From positions 361,314 through 425,313 of the forward strand of contig JANSYA010000004.1 of the NCBI GenBank assembly GCA_024742665.1: a stretch of 64,000 bases of DNA. Direction: 5' to 3'. Within the stretch, counting starts at the first letter, position 1; each line of letters opens with the position of its first letter. Of the stretch, positions 1 to 9,651 are shown piece by piece. A program made the translations under genes and the position numbers. The notes below the pieces were generated by a model. It had not been told where the DNA came from and made no database searches. It was given only the letters and a program-made list of their open reading frames with translations. This DNA is from a bacterium (lineage in GTDB: Bacteria > Spirochaetota > Leptospiria > Leptospirales > Leptonemataceae).

Positions 1-69
1 GCCTCCCGCGAATCAAATCAGGACCGGGTCGTCATTGGGCGCAGAGCGCACCGGCGACCGGCCGCAATC

Positions 70-1056
70 TCAGCGAGTCTTCCATTTGCCGCGCAGTTCT
101 TCGTAAAACTGAACGAAGTGCGAAGCGATAAAGATCGAAGAATAGGTTCCCACCAGAATTCCGAAGATAATCACGACCGCGAAATCCGCCAGCGACTCCG
201 CGCCGCTCATCAGCAGGGCGACCAGCGCCAGCAGAGTTAAGAGCGATGTGATCAATGTACGCGATAGGGTCTGGGTAATCGCCAGATCAACGGTTGCGCC
301 GATCGTCGCCTGCTGGCGGTCGCTTACGTTTTCGCGAATGCGGTCGAAGATGACGATCGTATCGTTGATCGAATAACCCAGGATCGTAAGCACGGCGGCA
401 AGCACCGGAATACTTGGTTCGATTTGCAGCGCGCCGATAAATCCGATCGTCATCAACAAGTCGTGTATCAAAGCGAAAGAAGCGCCCAGGGCGAAAGGGA
501 AGTCGAAACGAAATGTCAGATACAGGCCGATCGCAATGATCGTATAGATCAGAGTTTTGACCGCCAGCCAGAACAGATTCGCGCCGTAGCTCGCGGCGAT
601 GGTCTCGCGCGAAATCACGCTTTCTTTGTTGATGCCGAGCTTCGGCAGCAGGCGATCTTCGATTACCTGGGCCACGCCCGGTTTTTCATTCAGCTCGTCG
701 GGAATCGACTCGCCCGCCGCGCGCAGAGCCGCGATTTTTTCGCGCTGCTCGGCCGCCAGCTTGCGGAGGTCTTCCGAAATAGAAGACTGCACGTCCGGTC
801 CCAGTTCCAGGTCGTACTTGTTCGAGCGCAGATCGGAAAGACGAACCTGCGCCCGGTCGAAACCGGCCTCGGTCGCGGCCTTTTTCAAATCATCGCCGCC
901 CGTTCCAGGCGGCAGCAGAATCGAAAAACGAATCCCGCCGTTGAATGTAATAGAAGACGCGAAGCCGCCGTACTTGCCGTACGTTATGCTGAACAGGCTG
1001 ACCAAACTCAGCACTGACAGAGTGATAAAGAAAATTCGAAATCTGGAAAAATTCAT
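70..1056 (-). CDS. secF: Protein translocase subunit SecF
   Basis: Inner-membrane partner of SecD; the pair uses the proton motive force to help pull preproteins through SecYEG. The 328-residue protein has one N-terminal membrane helix, a periplasmic domain (about residues 30-155) and a cluster of helices containing the family signature GYSINDTIVIFDRIREN near residue 230. Length is normal for SecF. I start it at the ATG at 1056 rather than the TTG one codon upstream, because this ATG shares a base with the secD stop (TGATG), a typical translational coupling. It is the last gene of the secD-secF pair seen here; downstream (1-69) I see no gene. Confidence 0.95.
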   Translation of the reverse strand: MNFSRFRIFFITLSVLSLVSLFSITYGKYGGFASSITFNGGIRFSILLPPGTGGDDLKKAATEAGFDRAQVRLSDLRSNKYDLELGPDVQSSISEDLRKLAAEQREKIAALRAAGESIPDELNEKPGVAQVIEDRLLPKLGINKESVISRETIAASYGANLFWLAVKTLIYTIIAIGLYLTFRFDFPFALGASFALIHDLLMTIGFIGALQIEPSIPVLAAVLTILGYSINDTIVIFDRIRENVSDRQQATIGATVDLAITQTLSRTLITSLLTLLALVALLMSGAESLADFAVVIIFGILVGTYSSIFIASHFVQFYEELRGKWKTR

Positions 1057-2972
1057 CAATTAAACCCGTAGCCAATGGAGAGTTTCTTATAACGCAGCAG
1101 ATACTGCGACCAGTCGAGGATCAGCTTCGAAACGAAGAGCGAAGTGAACATCGAACTCACCAGACCGAAAAAGAGCACGATCGCGAAGCCCATAATCGGG
1201 CCGTCCTTCGGTAAATAAAGAATCACGGCCGCGATCAGAGTCGTGATATTCGCGTCGAGAATGGTCCAGAAAGACGCGGCGAAACCGCTTTCAATCGCCA
1301 CCGAGGCCGACTTGCCGGCCCGCAGATCCTCTTTCATCTTCTCGAAAATAATTACGTTGGCGTCCACGGCCATACCGACCGTCAGAATCGCTCCGGCAAA
1401 ACCCGGCAGAGTCAGCGTAAATTCCAGCAAACTCATAATCGCGCCCATGATCAGCAGGTTCAAAAACAGCGCGACGATCGCTACGAAACCCACCAGGCGA
1501 TAGTAGCCGATCATAAAGGCGTTAATGACGATGAATCCGAGCACGATCGAAACAATACCGGCGATGATCGATTCCTGTCCCAGACTCGGTCCGACGAAAG
1601 ATACGGACAGAACGTCCAGAGGCATCGGCAGCGCGCCTTCGCGAATCACGCCCGCGATTTCGCCGGCCTGCTCTTTCGTAAACTCGCCGGTGATCTGCGC
1701 CTGGCTGCCGTAAATCGGTTCGTTGATATTCGGATCCGATACGACCCGGTCACCCCACAGAATCGCCATGCGATTGCCGACGTTGGCTTCGGTGACCTGA
1801 CCGAATTTTCGACTGCCGGTTTCCGTCAGGCCGAAGGTGATCATATACCAGGCGCTGTTGCCGCTCGGAACGGCTTCCGCGTATTTCAAATCGCCGCCGT
1901 CCATGACCGGGGGACCGAGCACCCGCAGTTCCCGCGGCAGCATCGGCGAACCGCTGTTGCCCCGTGCGCGGCGCCAGAAAAGAAACAGGCGGCCTTCGTC
2001 GAGAGTGATGTTGGCGTTCTTCGAGATTTGATCCATCAGCTCCTGAACGTCCGCCTTATCCGGATTGCCTTCGCGGTAGAGCAGCTGAATCTCTCGCAAT
2101 AAACCCAGGTTGCTATCCTGCTGCGCGCGATTCGTCGCCTCGTCGTTTACAATGCGATACTCGACTGTAACCGTATTCTGGATCCGGTTCATGACTTCGC
2201 TGGAGTTTGCGACGCCCGGCATGTCGACGGAGATACTGAAGCTCTCAGGCTGCGCCCGGACTTCCGGCTCGGTCAGACCCTGGGCCGCCAGGCGTTTATC
2301 GATAATAGCTTTCGCTTCGTTGAGCAGCTGTTCTTTGCGTGCGGCGCCCAGATTGAGCGTTTCTTCCAGACGGCGAATATCGGTCTGCGCCTGACTGAGC
2401 TCTTCGGCGGGCGTATCCGCGCGTGCGACTTTCTCTTTCAGGGCGGCCAGTTCGACTTCGTTGACTTCTTTCAGGCGTTCCAGATAGCTATCGAAGTCCG
2501 CGCGAAAGATAGCGCGCATGCCGCCCTGCAAGTCCAGCCCCAGTTTGATCTTTAAGTTCTTGTAGTCGACTTCGGTCAGAAAACCAAACAGACGTTCGAC
2601 TCCGTGGGGTTGCACGCCGGAGCGATTTTCATCGAGCATCTGGCCGTGGGCCTGCATGAGTTCGTTCACCCGCGCCGAAGTAATAAACCGCGCTTCGAGT
2701 TCGCAGCGATGCGTCGCGGGCGTTTTTTCGTCGGCTGCAGGCACGCAGTCCGAATGGGGGAAGTACAGTTTCAAGCCGTTCTCGCGATCGTTAACGAAGT
2801 CGCGAATGACTTCCGGTTCAATGCTGTATTTCTCCCCCGCTTCGTTTCGCGCCGTCTCTTTGAAGGTCAGCACCAGGCTCTGATTTAAGAAATTCGGAGA
2901 GATGATAAGCAGGCAGAGGCCCAGCACGGTGACAGCGGTGATGGTTCTACCGATGAGATCTTTAATATCCAT
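1056..2972 (-). CDS. secD: Protein translocase subunit SecD
   Basis: Large subunit of the SecDF export motor in the inner membrane. The 638-residue protein has an N-terminal helix (residues 10-28), a long periplasmic part containing the SecD motif GLDLQGGMRAIF near residue 145 and a glutamate/alanine-rich coiled segment after it (about 165-215), then five C-terminal helices with AVDANVIIFEKMKED near residue 545. The stop overlaps the secF start, so both are translated from one message. An unknown membrane-anchored gene and yajC lie upstream on the same strand, so this is a complete SecDF-YajC accessory cluster. Confidence 0.95.
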   Translation of the reverse strand: MDIKDLIGRTITAVTVLGLCLLIISPNFLNQSLVLTFKETARNEAGEKYSIEPEVIRDFVNDRENGLKLYFPHSDCVPAADEKTPATHRCELEARFITSARVNELMQAHGQMLDENRSGVQPHGVERLFGFLTEVDYKNLKIKLGLDLQGGMRAIFRADFDSYLERLKEVNEVELAALKEKVARADTPAEELSQAQTDIRRLEETLNLGAARKEQLLNEAKAIIDKRLAAQGLTEPEVRAQPESFSISVDMPGVANSSEVMNRIQNTVTVEYRIVNDEATNRAQQDSNLGLLREIQLLYREGNPDKADVQELMDQISKNANITLDEGRLFLFWRRARGNSGSPMLPRELRVLGPPVMDGGDLKYAEAVPSGNSAWYMITFGLTETGSRKFGQVTEANVGNRMAILWGDRVVSDPNINEPIYGSQAQITGEFTKEQAGEIAGVIREGALPMPLDVLSVSFVGPSLGQESIIAGIVSIVLGFIVINAFMIGYYRLVGFVAIVALFLNLLIMGAIMSLLEFTLTLPGFAGAILTVGMAVDANVIIFEKMKEDLRAGKSASVAIESGFAASFWTILDANITTLIAAVILYLPKDGPIMGFAIVLFFGLVSSMFTSLFVSKLILDWSQYLLRYKKLSIGYGFN

Positions 2973-3007
2973 TTACATTCCATTTACGCCCGGATGGCGA
3001 CCGGGAT

Positions 3008-3802
3008 TTACAGGTATCCTTTGCGACTACGGCCGTTCCGCAGACGAAAAATGATAAAAACAAGTATCAGGGCGACGACGAAGATGCCGTTGCGAACCGT
3101 GCGATCGGACCAGATCGAATCGAAGAAACGCGAAATCCAGCCCGGCCCTTCATCGACCTGGCTATCGCCTTCCGCGACTTCCGCGCCGTCGACCGGTACA
3201 GGCTCGGGGTCCACAGCCTGCTGTCCGTCGTCCTGCAGATGCGGAAATTCCCGCGGCGGCTGCTGGAGTTTGTCGTATTCGGGTAACAGCTCCCGATCGA
3301 ATACCGGCAGCTCATCGGCCATACCCTGTGCGACGGGAATCGGCGCGGGTGCGGGTGCTTCAGCCGGAGCGGGTCCGCCAGTCGGAGTCCCTGCCGGCTG
3401 CTGCGCCTCTTCCGTCGCCGCAGCGGCCGGTTTACGCGCGGGCTGCTCTTCGCGACGCGGCGCCGGAGTTTCGCGAGCCGGCTGCCTGCGTTCCGGAGCG
3501 GGCGTCGGTGCGGCCTCGGCCGGCTGTTTCGTTTCGTCTGTCGACGCAGGGACCGGGGTCGGCGCGGGAGTCGGCTGCGTTGGAGCGGCCTCTTCTTTTT
3601 TTTCAGTCCCGGCCGGAGCCGGAGCGACCGGTTGCGTCGGAGCCGGTTCTGTTCCGGCGGGTGGAGTATCTGACGGCGCGGGATCCTGAGCCGTCAGACC
3701 CGTGGCTCCGAAGCCGGCCGCAATACAGAACACCAGAATCGAAACCAGGCGCACGCCTGTTCGGCGGCGCGCAATCAACTGTAAATCAAAGACGGGTGTC
3801 AT
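3008..3802 (-). CDS. Pro/Ala/Glu-rich secreted or membrane-anchored protein between secD and yajC
   Basis: Unrecognised 264-residue protein. The N-terminus has a basic segment and a hydrophobic stretch (about residues 19-40) ending near GLTAQ, which looks like a signal peptide. Residues 42-165 are low-complexity, rich in Pro, Ala, Glu and Thr. Near the C-terminus a hydrophobic helix (about 238-255) is followed by a short basic tail, the pattern of a C-terminal membrane anchor with a cytoplasmic end. It lies 35 nt upstream of secD and 29 nt downstream of yajC on the same strand, so it is probably cotranscribed with the Sec accessory genes. A link to export is inference from position only. Confidence 0.7.
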   Translation of the reverse strand: MTPVFDLQLIARRRTGVRLVSILVFCIAAGFGATGLTAQDPAPSDTPPAGTEPAPTQPVAPAPAGTEKKEEAAPTQPTPAPTPVPASTDETKQPAEAAPTPAPERRQPARETPAPRREEQPARKPAAAATEEAQQPAGTPTGGPAPAEAPAPAPIPVAQGMADELPVFDRELLPEYDKLQQPPREFPHLQDDGQQAVDPEPVPVDGAEVAEGDSQVDEGPGWISRFFDSIWSDRTVRNGIFVVALILVFIIFRLRNGRSRKGYL

Positions 3803-3831
3803 TTCGCGTTGAAAGATGAAACGAGTCGGAA

Positions 3832-4212
3832 TTATTTTTTGGACTTATCGCGCACGGACGCGACAGCCGACCGCAGGAACTCGACGCGGGCGCCGTCGCC
3901 GATATTCAGCATGATCGTATCTTCTTTGACCGAAGCCACTGATCCAAGAATGCCGCTGGTCGTTACAACCTGATCGCCCTTTTGCAGGGTCGACAGCATA
4001 TCTTTTTTACGTTTCTCTTCCTGGCGCTGCGGGCGAATCATCATGAAATACATGAAGACGAAGACGCCGCCGAGAATGAGAAAAAAGGTCCAGTCAAAAC
4101 CCGGCGCCGGTGCGCTGCCGCCGCCGGACGCGGGATCACCGCCCTGGGGTTGTGCGACTTCCGCGGGAGAGGGCGCGGCCGATTGCTGCGCCAGATACTC
4201 GGTCCATTCCAT
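3832..4212 (-). CDS. yajC: Preprotein translocase subunit YajC
   Basis: Small single-span inner-membrane protein of the SecDF-YajC complex. The 126-residue form has a Pro/Gly/Ala-rich N-terminus, a transmembrane helix (FFLILGGVFVFMYFMMI) followed at once by the family signature RPQRQEEKRKKDML, and a cytoplasmic SH3-like part with GDQVVTTSGILG. I start at the ATG at 4212 (MEWTEYLAQ), which has a GGTGAG ribosome-binding-like sequence about 8 nt upstream. A frame-compatible start at 4248 would add 12 residues with no family resemblance. Confidence 0.93.
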   Translation of the reverse strand: MEWTEYLAQQSAAPSPAEVAQPQGGDPASGGGSAPAPGFDWTFFLILGGVFVFMYFMMIRPQRQEEKRKKDMLSTLQKGDQVVTTSGILGSVASVKEDTIMLNIGDGARVEFLRSAVASVRDKSKK

Positions 4213-4284
4213 GCAAACATGACTCACCGGACCCCTGCCCCTGTCCACAACAAAGGCAGCAGCGAGCCCGGGATGCGGGAAAAA

Positions 4285-5292
4285 TCAGCAGACCCAGCGC
4301 GCGAGCAGCTCCGCGCCCCGTCCGGCGCGAAGGCCCTCGACGCAGGCCGCCGCAGCGGACTTCAAATCGGCGTCATGAACCATGCCGTAGATCAGCGCGG
4401 CGTTCATGGCGATGGTATGGTTCTCGGCGTCGCTGCCCTTGCCTTCCAGAATCGCGCGACTGCGCCGGATCGCGTCTTCGCGGTCGACGGGACGCAGATC
4501 TGAAAGCGAAGCTCCTTTCAAATCGAAATCTTCCGGAGTCAGCTGGCCCTGGTCTACGATCTTACCCGAGGCGATGCGAATATAATGCGTGGGAGCGGCC
4601 GGCGAGACTTCGTCCAGCCCGTCGTCGGAATGCAAAAGATAGGCGCCCTTGCGTCCCTGAATCGACATCGCGTGGGCCATGCGTTCCATATAGTCTTTAT
4701 GAAAAACGCCGACCACCTGGTAGTTGACCGGCGCCGGATTGGTCAGCGGCCCCAGCAAATTAAAGACGGTCCGAAAGCCCAGACTCTTGCGCACGGGCGC
4801 GGCGTGCTTCATGGCGGGATGCCAGGCCTGCGCAAACAGGAAGGTAATCCCCACCCGGTCCAGCTCTTCGGCCACGGCTTTGGGCTCCCGGTTCAGGCGC
4901 ATGCCCAGACCTTCCAGCAAATCCGCGGATCCGGTCGTACTCGATACGGCCCGGTTGCCATGCTTGGCCACGGGAATGTCCAGCCCCGCCAAAAGAATCG
5001 CCGAGAGAGTCGAAATATTGAGCGTGCCCTGGCTGTCGCCGCCGGTCCCGCAGGTGTCGACCAGCACCGGGGGGGCTTCGCCGGGCCAGCGCAGGGCGGC
5101 GTGCCGCATGGATCGCGCGAAGGCTTCGATTTCCGCGCCGGTTTCGCCTTTCAGGGCCAGCGCCGTCAGCAGGGCCGCGGTGCGGGCCTCCCCCGCTTCG
5201 CCGGTCATAATCTGGGCCATGGCCCGGGAGGCTTCGTCCGCCGTGAGGTCTCCTTCTTTCCGCAGGAGTTTCTTGAGTACTTCTCCGATCAT
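4285..5292 (-). CDS. trpD: Anthranilate phosphoribosyltransferase
   Basis: Second step of tryptophan synthesis: transfers the phosphoribosyl group of PRPP to anthranilate. The 335-residue length is typical. Visible motifs are the glycine-rich PRPP loop DTCGTGGD (near residue 79), KHGNRAVSSTTGSADLLE (about 114-131) and the metal-binding DDGLDE region near residue 225. The ATG at 5292 gives the usual MIGEVLKKL N-terminus. No other trp genes are present; it sits alone between yajC and pgsA, on the same strand, so the pathway genes must lie elsewhere. Confidence 0.95.
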   Translation of the reverse strand: MIGEVLKKLLRKEGDLTADEASRAMAQIMTGEAGEARTAALLTALALKGETGAEIEAFARSMRHAALRWPGEAPPVLVDTCGTGGDSQGTLNISTLSAILLAGLDIPVAKHGNRAVSSTTGSADLLEGLGMRLNREPKAVAEELDRVGITFLFAQAWHPAMKHAAPVRKSLGFRTVFNLLGPLTNPAPVNYQVVGVFHKDYMERMAHAMSIQGRKGAYLLHSDDGLDEVSPAAPTHYIRIASGKIVDQGQLTPEDFDLKGASLSDLRPVDREDAIRRSRAILEGKGSDAENHTIAMNAALIYGMVHDADLKSAAAACVEGLRAGRGAELLARWVC

Positions 5293-5353
5293 CGCCTTGT
5301 CCTGAATGTGCCTGAATTGTGCTCGTGATTTTCGCAGACGCCCGGCGCGCCGC

Positions 5354-6100
5354 TCAGTTTCCGTCGTCGCCGGCAGCGTTGTCCGGCGCGGGATTGTCCC
5401 GCGGCGTTACTTTCGCGTACGGCGGCAGCATTAGCTTATAGTTCGTAACCAGATAGCGCAGCCCGGAGATCACAGTCATGACCGTGGTGAGCAGCATCAA
5501 ATAATAGGGCACAAAGCTCGCGAGCTCATATGAAACGCTCTCTACGTGCGGACCGCTGAAAAATCTCAGCATATTCTCCGTGGCGACTTCGTAGGCGCCC
5601 TGTCCCGCCGCGCGAGCGGACTCGTAGACGGCGTTGATCGCGCCGCGCTCTTTGTGCGAGATGATCAAAAAGCTGACCAGGATCATGGTGATGCTGAACA
5701 TCTGAAAGGCGGTCTTGACTTTGCCGAAGACCGAAGTGCGCAAAACAACGTTCTTGCGCACGGCGAGCCAGCGCATGGCCGTGATCATCATATCGCGACC
5801 GATGATAATCAGCACCATCCAGAGTTGCACCTGGGCGGATAGAAAGATAAAGGTCAGAAAGGCGGCGGTCACCAGGGCCTTGTCGGCCAGGGGATCCATG
5901 AATTTGCCCAGCTCGGTTTCCTGTTTGAAGCGGCGGGCTATATAGCCGTCGACCAGGTCGGTGATGGAAGCCAGGGCGAATAGACTAAAGGCGATAATCC
6001 GGCTGTTTAAGTCCGGCTGCAGCAATAGATAGATAAAGATCGGGACCGAAAAAAATCGCAGCAGGGTCAGAACGTTGGGGATATTCCAGACAAATTTCAC
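5354..6100 (-). CDS. pgsA: CDP-diacylglycerol--glycerol-3-phosphate 3-phosphatidyltransferase
   Basis: Integral inner-membrane enzyme that makes phosphatidylglycerol phosphate, the committed step to phosphatidylglycerol. The 248-residue protein begins MKFVWNIPNVLTLLRFF and carries the complete CDP-alcohol phosphotransferase signature DG-x2-AR-x8-G-x3-D-x3-D (DGYIARR ... GKFMDPLAD, about residues 50-73), followed by several hydrophobic helices. Compared with short versions (about 180 residues) it has extra material before the last helix (about 150-200) and a polar C-terminal tail. The start is GTG at 6098-6100, overlapping the rimO stop by 4 nt, so the two are coupled. Confidence 0.9.
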   Translation of the reverse strand: MKFVWNIPNVLTLLRFFSVPIFIYLLLQPDLNSRIIAFSLFALASITDLVDGYIARRFKQETELGKFMDPLADKALVTAAFLTFIFLSAQVQLWMVLIIIGRDMMITAMRWLAVRKNVVLRTSVFGKVKTAFQMFSITMILVSFLIISHKERGAINAVYESARAAGQGAYEVATENMLRFFSGPHVESVSYELASFVPYYLMLLTTVMTVISGLRYLVTNYKLMLPPYAKVTPRDNPAPDNAAGDDGN

Positions 6101-7563
6101 GTGGTCGAACTCCCAATTCGCGTTCCGGTCATATCATACTCGTAAAAACCGGTCAGTTCAACGTCCAGTAAATCGCCGACCTGAAGTTCGTTTTCTGCGG
6201 GAGCTGTCGCGACTTCGGCCGCCTCAGTTTCCACGAAAACCACTTCGTCCACTTCCGGGGCGTCCTGGGCCCGCCGGGCGACAATGCGGCCGGACCCGGG
6301 CTCGATTTGATCCACCATGCAGCGCACGCGCCGCCCGACCCGCTCCCGGTGGAGCTCGCGCAAAACGTCCAGATGCGCCAGGCGCACCTCATTGATTCGG
6401 CCGGCTTTGGTCTCCGCGTCGATCGGATCCCCGGCCGCGTAGCCCGGGGTTCCCTCTTCGGGGCTGTAGCTGAAGAGCGCCAGCTTCTCCGGCCGCGCTT
6501 CGGTGATAAAGCGCAGCACCGCTTCGATATCGGCTTCGGTCTCGCCGGGATAGCCCAGCAGCAGCGAAGTGCGAATTTCGACATTCGGCACGAGCCCCCG
6601 GATTTTCGCGAAGAGCTTCAGAAATTTTTCAGCGTCGCCATAGCGACGCATCGCCCGCAGCACCGGCGCCGAAACGTGCTGCACCGGGCTTTCGAAGTAC
6701 GGCACGATCTTGCCGCGACCGCCTCCCGCGCCGGCGACACCAGACGCCGCAGCGGACAGAGCGCCGGCAAGCGGATCCGACCAGACCAGGTCGCGCTCGA
6801 CGATGCCTTCCCAGAGCTGCTCGGTGCGCGGATCGGGATACAGGTACAGCAGACGAATCCAGTGCAATTCCGGAATCGCGTGCAGCTCTTCCAGAAGTTC
6901 GATAAAACCCTGCGGGCTGCCGCCGTACTGGTTCGTGTCCTGGCTCACCAGGCAGATTTCGCGCACGCCTTCCCGGGCCAGCTGCCGGCATTCGGCGACA
7001 ATCTCTTCCCGCGGAGTTTCGCGAAAGGCTCCGCGAAAGCCAGGGATCGCGCAGAAGGCGCAGCCGCGATTGCAGCCGTCCGAGATTTTTACGGCGGCGA
7101 AGGGCGTATGCGAAGCTCCCAGGTCGTCCGCGACGTCTTCGTTTTGACGCAGGCCGATCAACTCCGCAGCGCCCGGAGCCTGGTCGCCTTGAATGCGACC
7201 CGGCAAATCGAAACGATCGCCGATGATTTCTCCGGCGCGATGGTACAGACCGGTGCCGAAACTCAAATCGACTTCCGGCAGTTCGTCGCGCACGGCCGCC
7301 GAGTAGCGTTCGCTGAAGCAGCCGGCGAGAATCAATTTCTGTTCGGAACCGGATCGCTTGAGACCGGCGGCTTCCATAACGGTCTGGATGGTTTCGACCC
7401 GCGCCGATTCGATGAACGAACAGCTGTTGATCAAATGAAAGTCGGAGCTCGTAGCGTCCGCCGCTTTGCGTAAACCGCGGCGGCGCAGACTGCGCTCCAT
7501 TTCCCGGGAGTCGGCCTGGTTTTTAGGACAGCCGAGGGTCGTGATATAATAAGTGGCGCTCAA
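6097..7563 (-). CDS. rimO: Ribosomal protein S12 methylthiotransferase RimO
   Basis: Radical-SAM enzyme that adds a methylthio group to an aspartate of ribosomal protein S12. The 488 residues show the N-terminal MTTase domain (TTLGCPKNQADS, NSCSFIESAR, AGCFSERY supply the three auxiliary-cluster cysteines), the radical-SAM motif CNRGCAFC with the RimO-type IPGFRG after it (near residue 165), and a C-terminal TRAM-like domain from about 415. An Ala/Gly-rich insert of about 20 residues near 270-290 is unusual. The start is a TTG at 7561-7563; no earlier in-frame start gives a better N-terminus. MiaB is excluded by the IPGFRG context and the LGCPKNQ start. Confidence 0.92.
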   Translation of the reverse strand: MSATYYITTLGCPKNQADSREMERSLRRRGLRKAADATSSDFHLINSCSFIESARVETIQTVMEAAGLKRSGSEQKLILAGCFSERYSAAVRDELPEVDLSFGTGLYHRAGEIIGDRFDLPGRIQGDQAPGAAELIGLRQNEDVADDLGASHTPFAAVKISDGCNRGCAFCAIPGFRGAFRETPREEIVAECRQLAREGVREICLVSQDTNQYGGSPQGFIELLEELHAIPELHWIRLLYLYPDPRTEQLWEGIVERDLVWSDPLAGALSAAASGVAGAGGGRGKIVPYFESPVQHVSAPVLRAMRRYGDAEKFLKLFAKIRGLVPNVEIRTSLLLGYPGETEADIEAVLRFITEARPEKLALFSYSPEEGTPGYAAGDPIDAETKAGRINEVRLAHLDVLRELHRERVGRRVRCMVDQIEPGSGRIVARRAQDAPEVDEVVFVETEAAEVATAPAENELQVGDLLDVELTGFYEYDMTGTRIGSSTT

Positions 7564-7603
7564 TCTGCAGCTCTGGCGACGCGAACGCAGCGGGTCTTGT
7601 TTC

Positions 7604-8788
7604 TTATCGGGCTACGCGCACGATCTCTTCGACTTTGCAGCGACCCGGATCGAGGGGATCCGGCACGCGACGGTACTCGAGCTCTACGATTTTACCCGGA
7701 GGCCCCGCGACGCGCGGCGGCGAACCGTCGCGAAAGATGCGCACGCCCCCGCCGTTGCCGACGCGAATTTGCAGACGGCTTTCGGCTTCGAGCGGGCGTC
7801 GTTCCCCCGCGGCGATCGTGCGGCCCTGGTGCGAAGTGCCGTCGCCGGACCACTGAAAGTACGAATCGCTGATAAACTGCAATGTAACCTGAATTTCGCA
7901 GGCCGATTCTCGGGCCGGCGTTTCGCCGCCGGGCTCCGGAGTATTCAGGGCGACCGCGGTCGCGCTGGCCTCCACGCGAAATTCAACCCGCGAAGAGAAG
8001 TCCGCCAGAATTTGCGGGGTGATTTTGATTTCCCGATTCAGACCTTCGAAGGCGCCGATATCCGGACTCAGGGTTACGGTTTCGCCCTGGAGGGCCGTAA
8101 AGCCGTAGTTCAGATCGTCGTTAATGCGAATGCGAAACTCGCCGCGGGCGGGCTGCCCGGGATTTTGCTCGATTTTTTGCAGGCAGAACTTCAAACTCAG
8201 GCTGTCCGCCGCGAATCTCAGGGTATTGGAAGTGCTCACGTCTTCCAGCCGCGGCTGCGTATCCTGCTGGGGCAAAGTCGTGGCGATAATTTCGCGATTG
8301 GGATCGTCGCAGTAGGCGGCCTCCCCGCTCGAACCGCCGGGTCCGCCGAGCTTCGGCAGACTGAGAGTGCCCGTCACGAACAGCGCGATGATACCGGCGA
8401 TGCCCGCGAAAACCAGGGCGACGATCAAGAGGCGCGGATTAAAATTCACGCCGGGCAATGATAGCGACGGCATCGAGATCGACGGCAGGCGAAAGCCCAC
8501 GCCGCCGGTCGGCCGGGTCAGTTCTTTCAGCGGCGCTTCCGAGAGATCGATCTGGTGGCCTCGATACAAATTCAGCAGATGGTCGACGTCGAGATTCAGG
8601 TATTCCGCGTAGCTGCGCAGAAATCCCAGGGCGTAGGTTTCGCCGGGGAAGACGGAGTAGTCTTCGTTTTCCAGGGCGTCGACGTAGCGCGGCGTAATAT
8701 TCGTTTCGCGCCCGACGTCTTTCATCGACAGCTTGCGGGCTTCGCGCGCTTCGCGGAGAATCATTCCAACTCGTTTCGAAAGGACCAT
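7604..8788 (-). CDS. RodZ-like helix-turn-helix membrane protein with C-terminal DUF4115-type domain
   Basis: The 394-residue protein starts with a RodZ-type cytoplasmic HTH (GMILREAREARKLSMKDVGR, about residues 8-75, with YALGFLRSYAEYLNLD). A single membrane helix follows (LLIVALVFAGIAGIIALFVTG, about 143-163). The large extracytoplasmic region has a C-terminal part resembling the DUF4115 domain of RodZ (SYFQWSGDGTSHQGRTIAAGE). RodZ links MreB to the cell-wall elongation machinery. In spirochaetes the details are less clear, so only a RodZ-like shape role is proposed. It lies between lolA and rimO on the same strand with short gaps. Confidence 0.8.
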   Translation of the reverse strand: MVLSKRVGMILREAREARKLSMKDVGRETNITPRYVDALENEDYSVFPGETYALGFLRSYAEYLNLDVDHLLNLYRGHQIDLSEAPLKELTRPTGGVGFRLPSISMPSLSLPGVNFNPRLLIVALVFAGIAGIIALFVTGTLSLPKLGGPGGSSGEAAYCDDPNREIIATTLPQQDTQPRLEDVSTSNTLRFAADSLSLKFCLQKIEQNPGQPARGEFRIRINDDLNYGFTALQGETVTLSPDIGAFEGLNREIKITPQILADFSSRVEFRVEASATAVALNTPEPGGETPARESACEIQVTLQFISDSYFQWSGDGTSHQGRTIAAGERRPLEAESRLQIRVGNGGGVRIFRDGSPPRVAGPPGKIVELEYRRVPDPLDPGRCKVEEIVRVAR

Positions 8789-8813
8789 AATAGCCTGTGG
8801 TAGCCTGTGTAAA

Positions 8814-9611
8814 TCAATCCTCTTTGACGAGGGGGTTCAGTACAACGCGCACGCCGTCATCCGGCTGGTACTGGAAGAGCTTGCCTTCCAATTTGCGACT
8901 CGTGTTAATATCGGAAAATGAAATCGTAGTTTGTTTCCCGTAGCCGTCGCTGGCTTCGGCGCGGCGCACGAGATAGCTTTCGGAATCGACGAACAGACGG
9001 ATGCGTTCGTAGCCGCCGATCTTTTCCCGCTGCTCCATATCGAGCACGAAGAAAGTGCCGTCGTTGAATTTGCGGGGCTGCTCGGGAGTGTCGAAGCGGT
9101 AGTGGTACTTGCGAAACAAGCGCTTGAGCCCGCTGGTCGGGTCGGCCGTGAAGACTTCCCGATTGCTCGCGTTCTTCTTTTTTAGAGTCAGCTCTTGTTT
9201 GCCGACGGCGTTCAGTCGCCGAATAAAAAACCACATGATGCGACCGTCGGAGACGATCAGGTTGCCGGCGGGCTGCGAAAACTCATAGCGAATTTTGCCG
9301 GGCTTTTGGTAGTACAGCCGGCCGCTCATATTCTTGACCCGGCCGCCCTCTTTCGTGCTGATCTTAAAGCCGGCCGTAAACTGGTCGGCGCCGTCGAAGG
9401 CTTTCTGGACCGCGCGAGCGACTTCGGCGTGGGAATGCCAGTTCCGGTCGCCTTCCTGAGTCTTGCCGGCCGGCTCCTGAGCCTGCACCGGGCCGACTCC
9501 CGCCGACACGAGCGCCAATCCGCCCGTCACCAGACCGGCACCAATCAGGATATACAGCAGTCCTCGCAGGTTGCGGGCCGAAAAACGAATTTTAGATTGC
9601 ATCAAGCGCAT
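8814..9611 (-). CDS. lolA: Outer-membrane lipoprotein carrier protein LolA
   Basis: Periplasmic chaperone that ferries lipoproteins from LolCDE to the outer membrane. The 265-residue precursor has a signal peptide (basic start, hydrophobic LLYILIGAGLVTGGLALVSAG, likely cut near VQAQ, about residue 46). The LolA fold follows: FTAGFKISTKEGGRVKNMSG, YYQKPGKIRYEFSQPAGNLIVSDG and the C-terminal strand DGVRVVLNPLVKED. It is somewhat longer than the E. coli protein because of the long leader. No LolB is visible, as is common outside beta/gamma-proteobacteria. Confidence 0.88.
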   Translation of the reverse strand: MRLMQSKIRFSARNLRGLLYILIGAGLVTGGLALVSAGVGPVQAQEPAGKTQEGDRNWHSHAEVARAVQKAFDGADQFTAGFKISTKEGGRVKNMSGRLYYQKPGKIRYEFSQPAGNLIVSDGRIMWFFIRRLNAVGKQELTLKKKNASNREVFTADPTSGLKRLFRKYHYRFDTPEQPRKFNDGTFFVLDMEQREKIGGYERIRLFVDSESYLVRRAEASDGYGKQTTISFSDINTSRKLEGKLFQYQPDDGVRVVLNPLVKED

Positions 9612-9651
9612 GCGGATCGCTCCAGACAGGGCCTCCGCCAGGAAGCCACAG

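Noticed and set aside
6307..7473. 388-codon plus-strand frame across rimO
   Set aside because: Antisense shadow; RimO on the other strand has all its iron-sulfur motifs.
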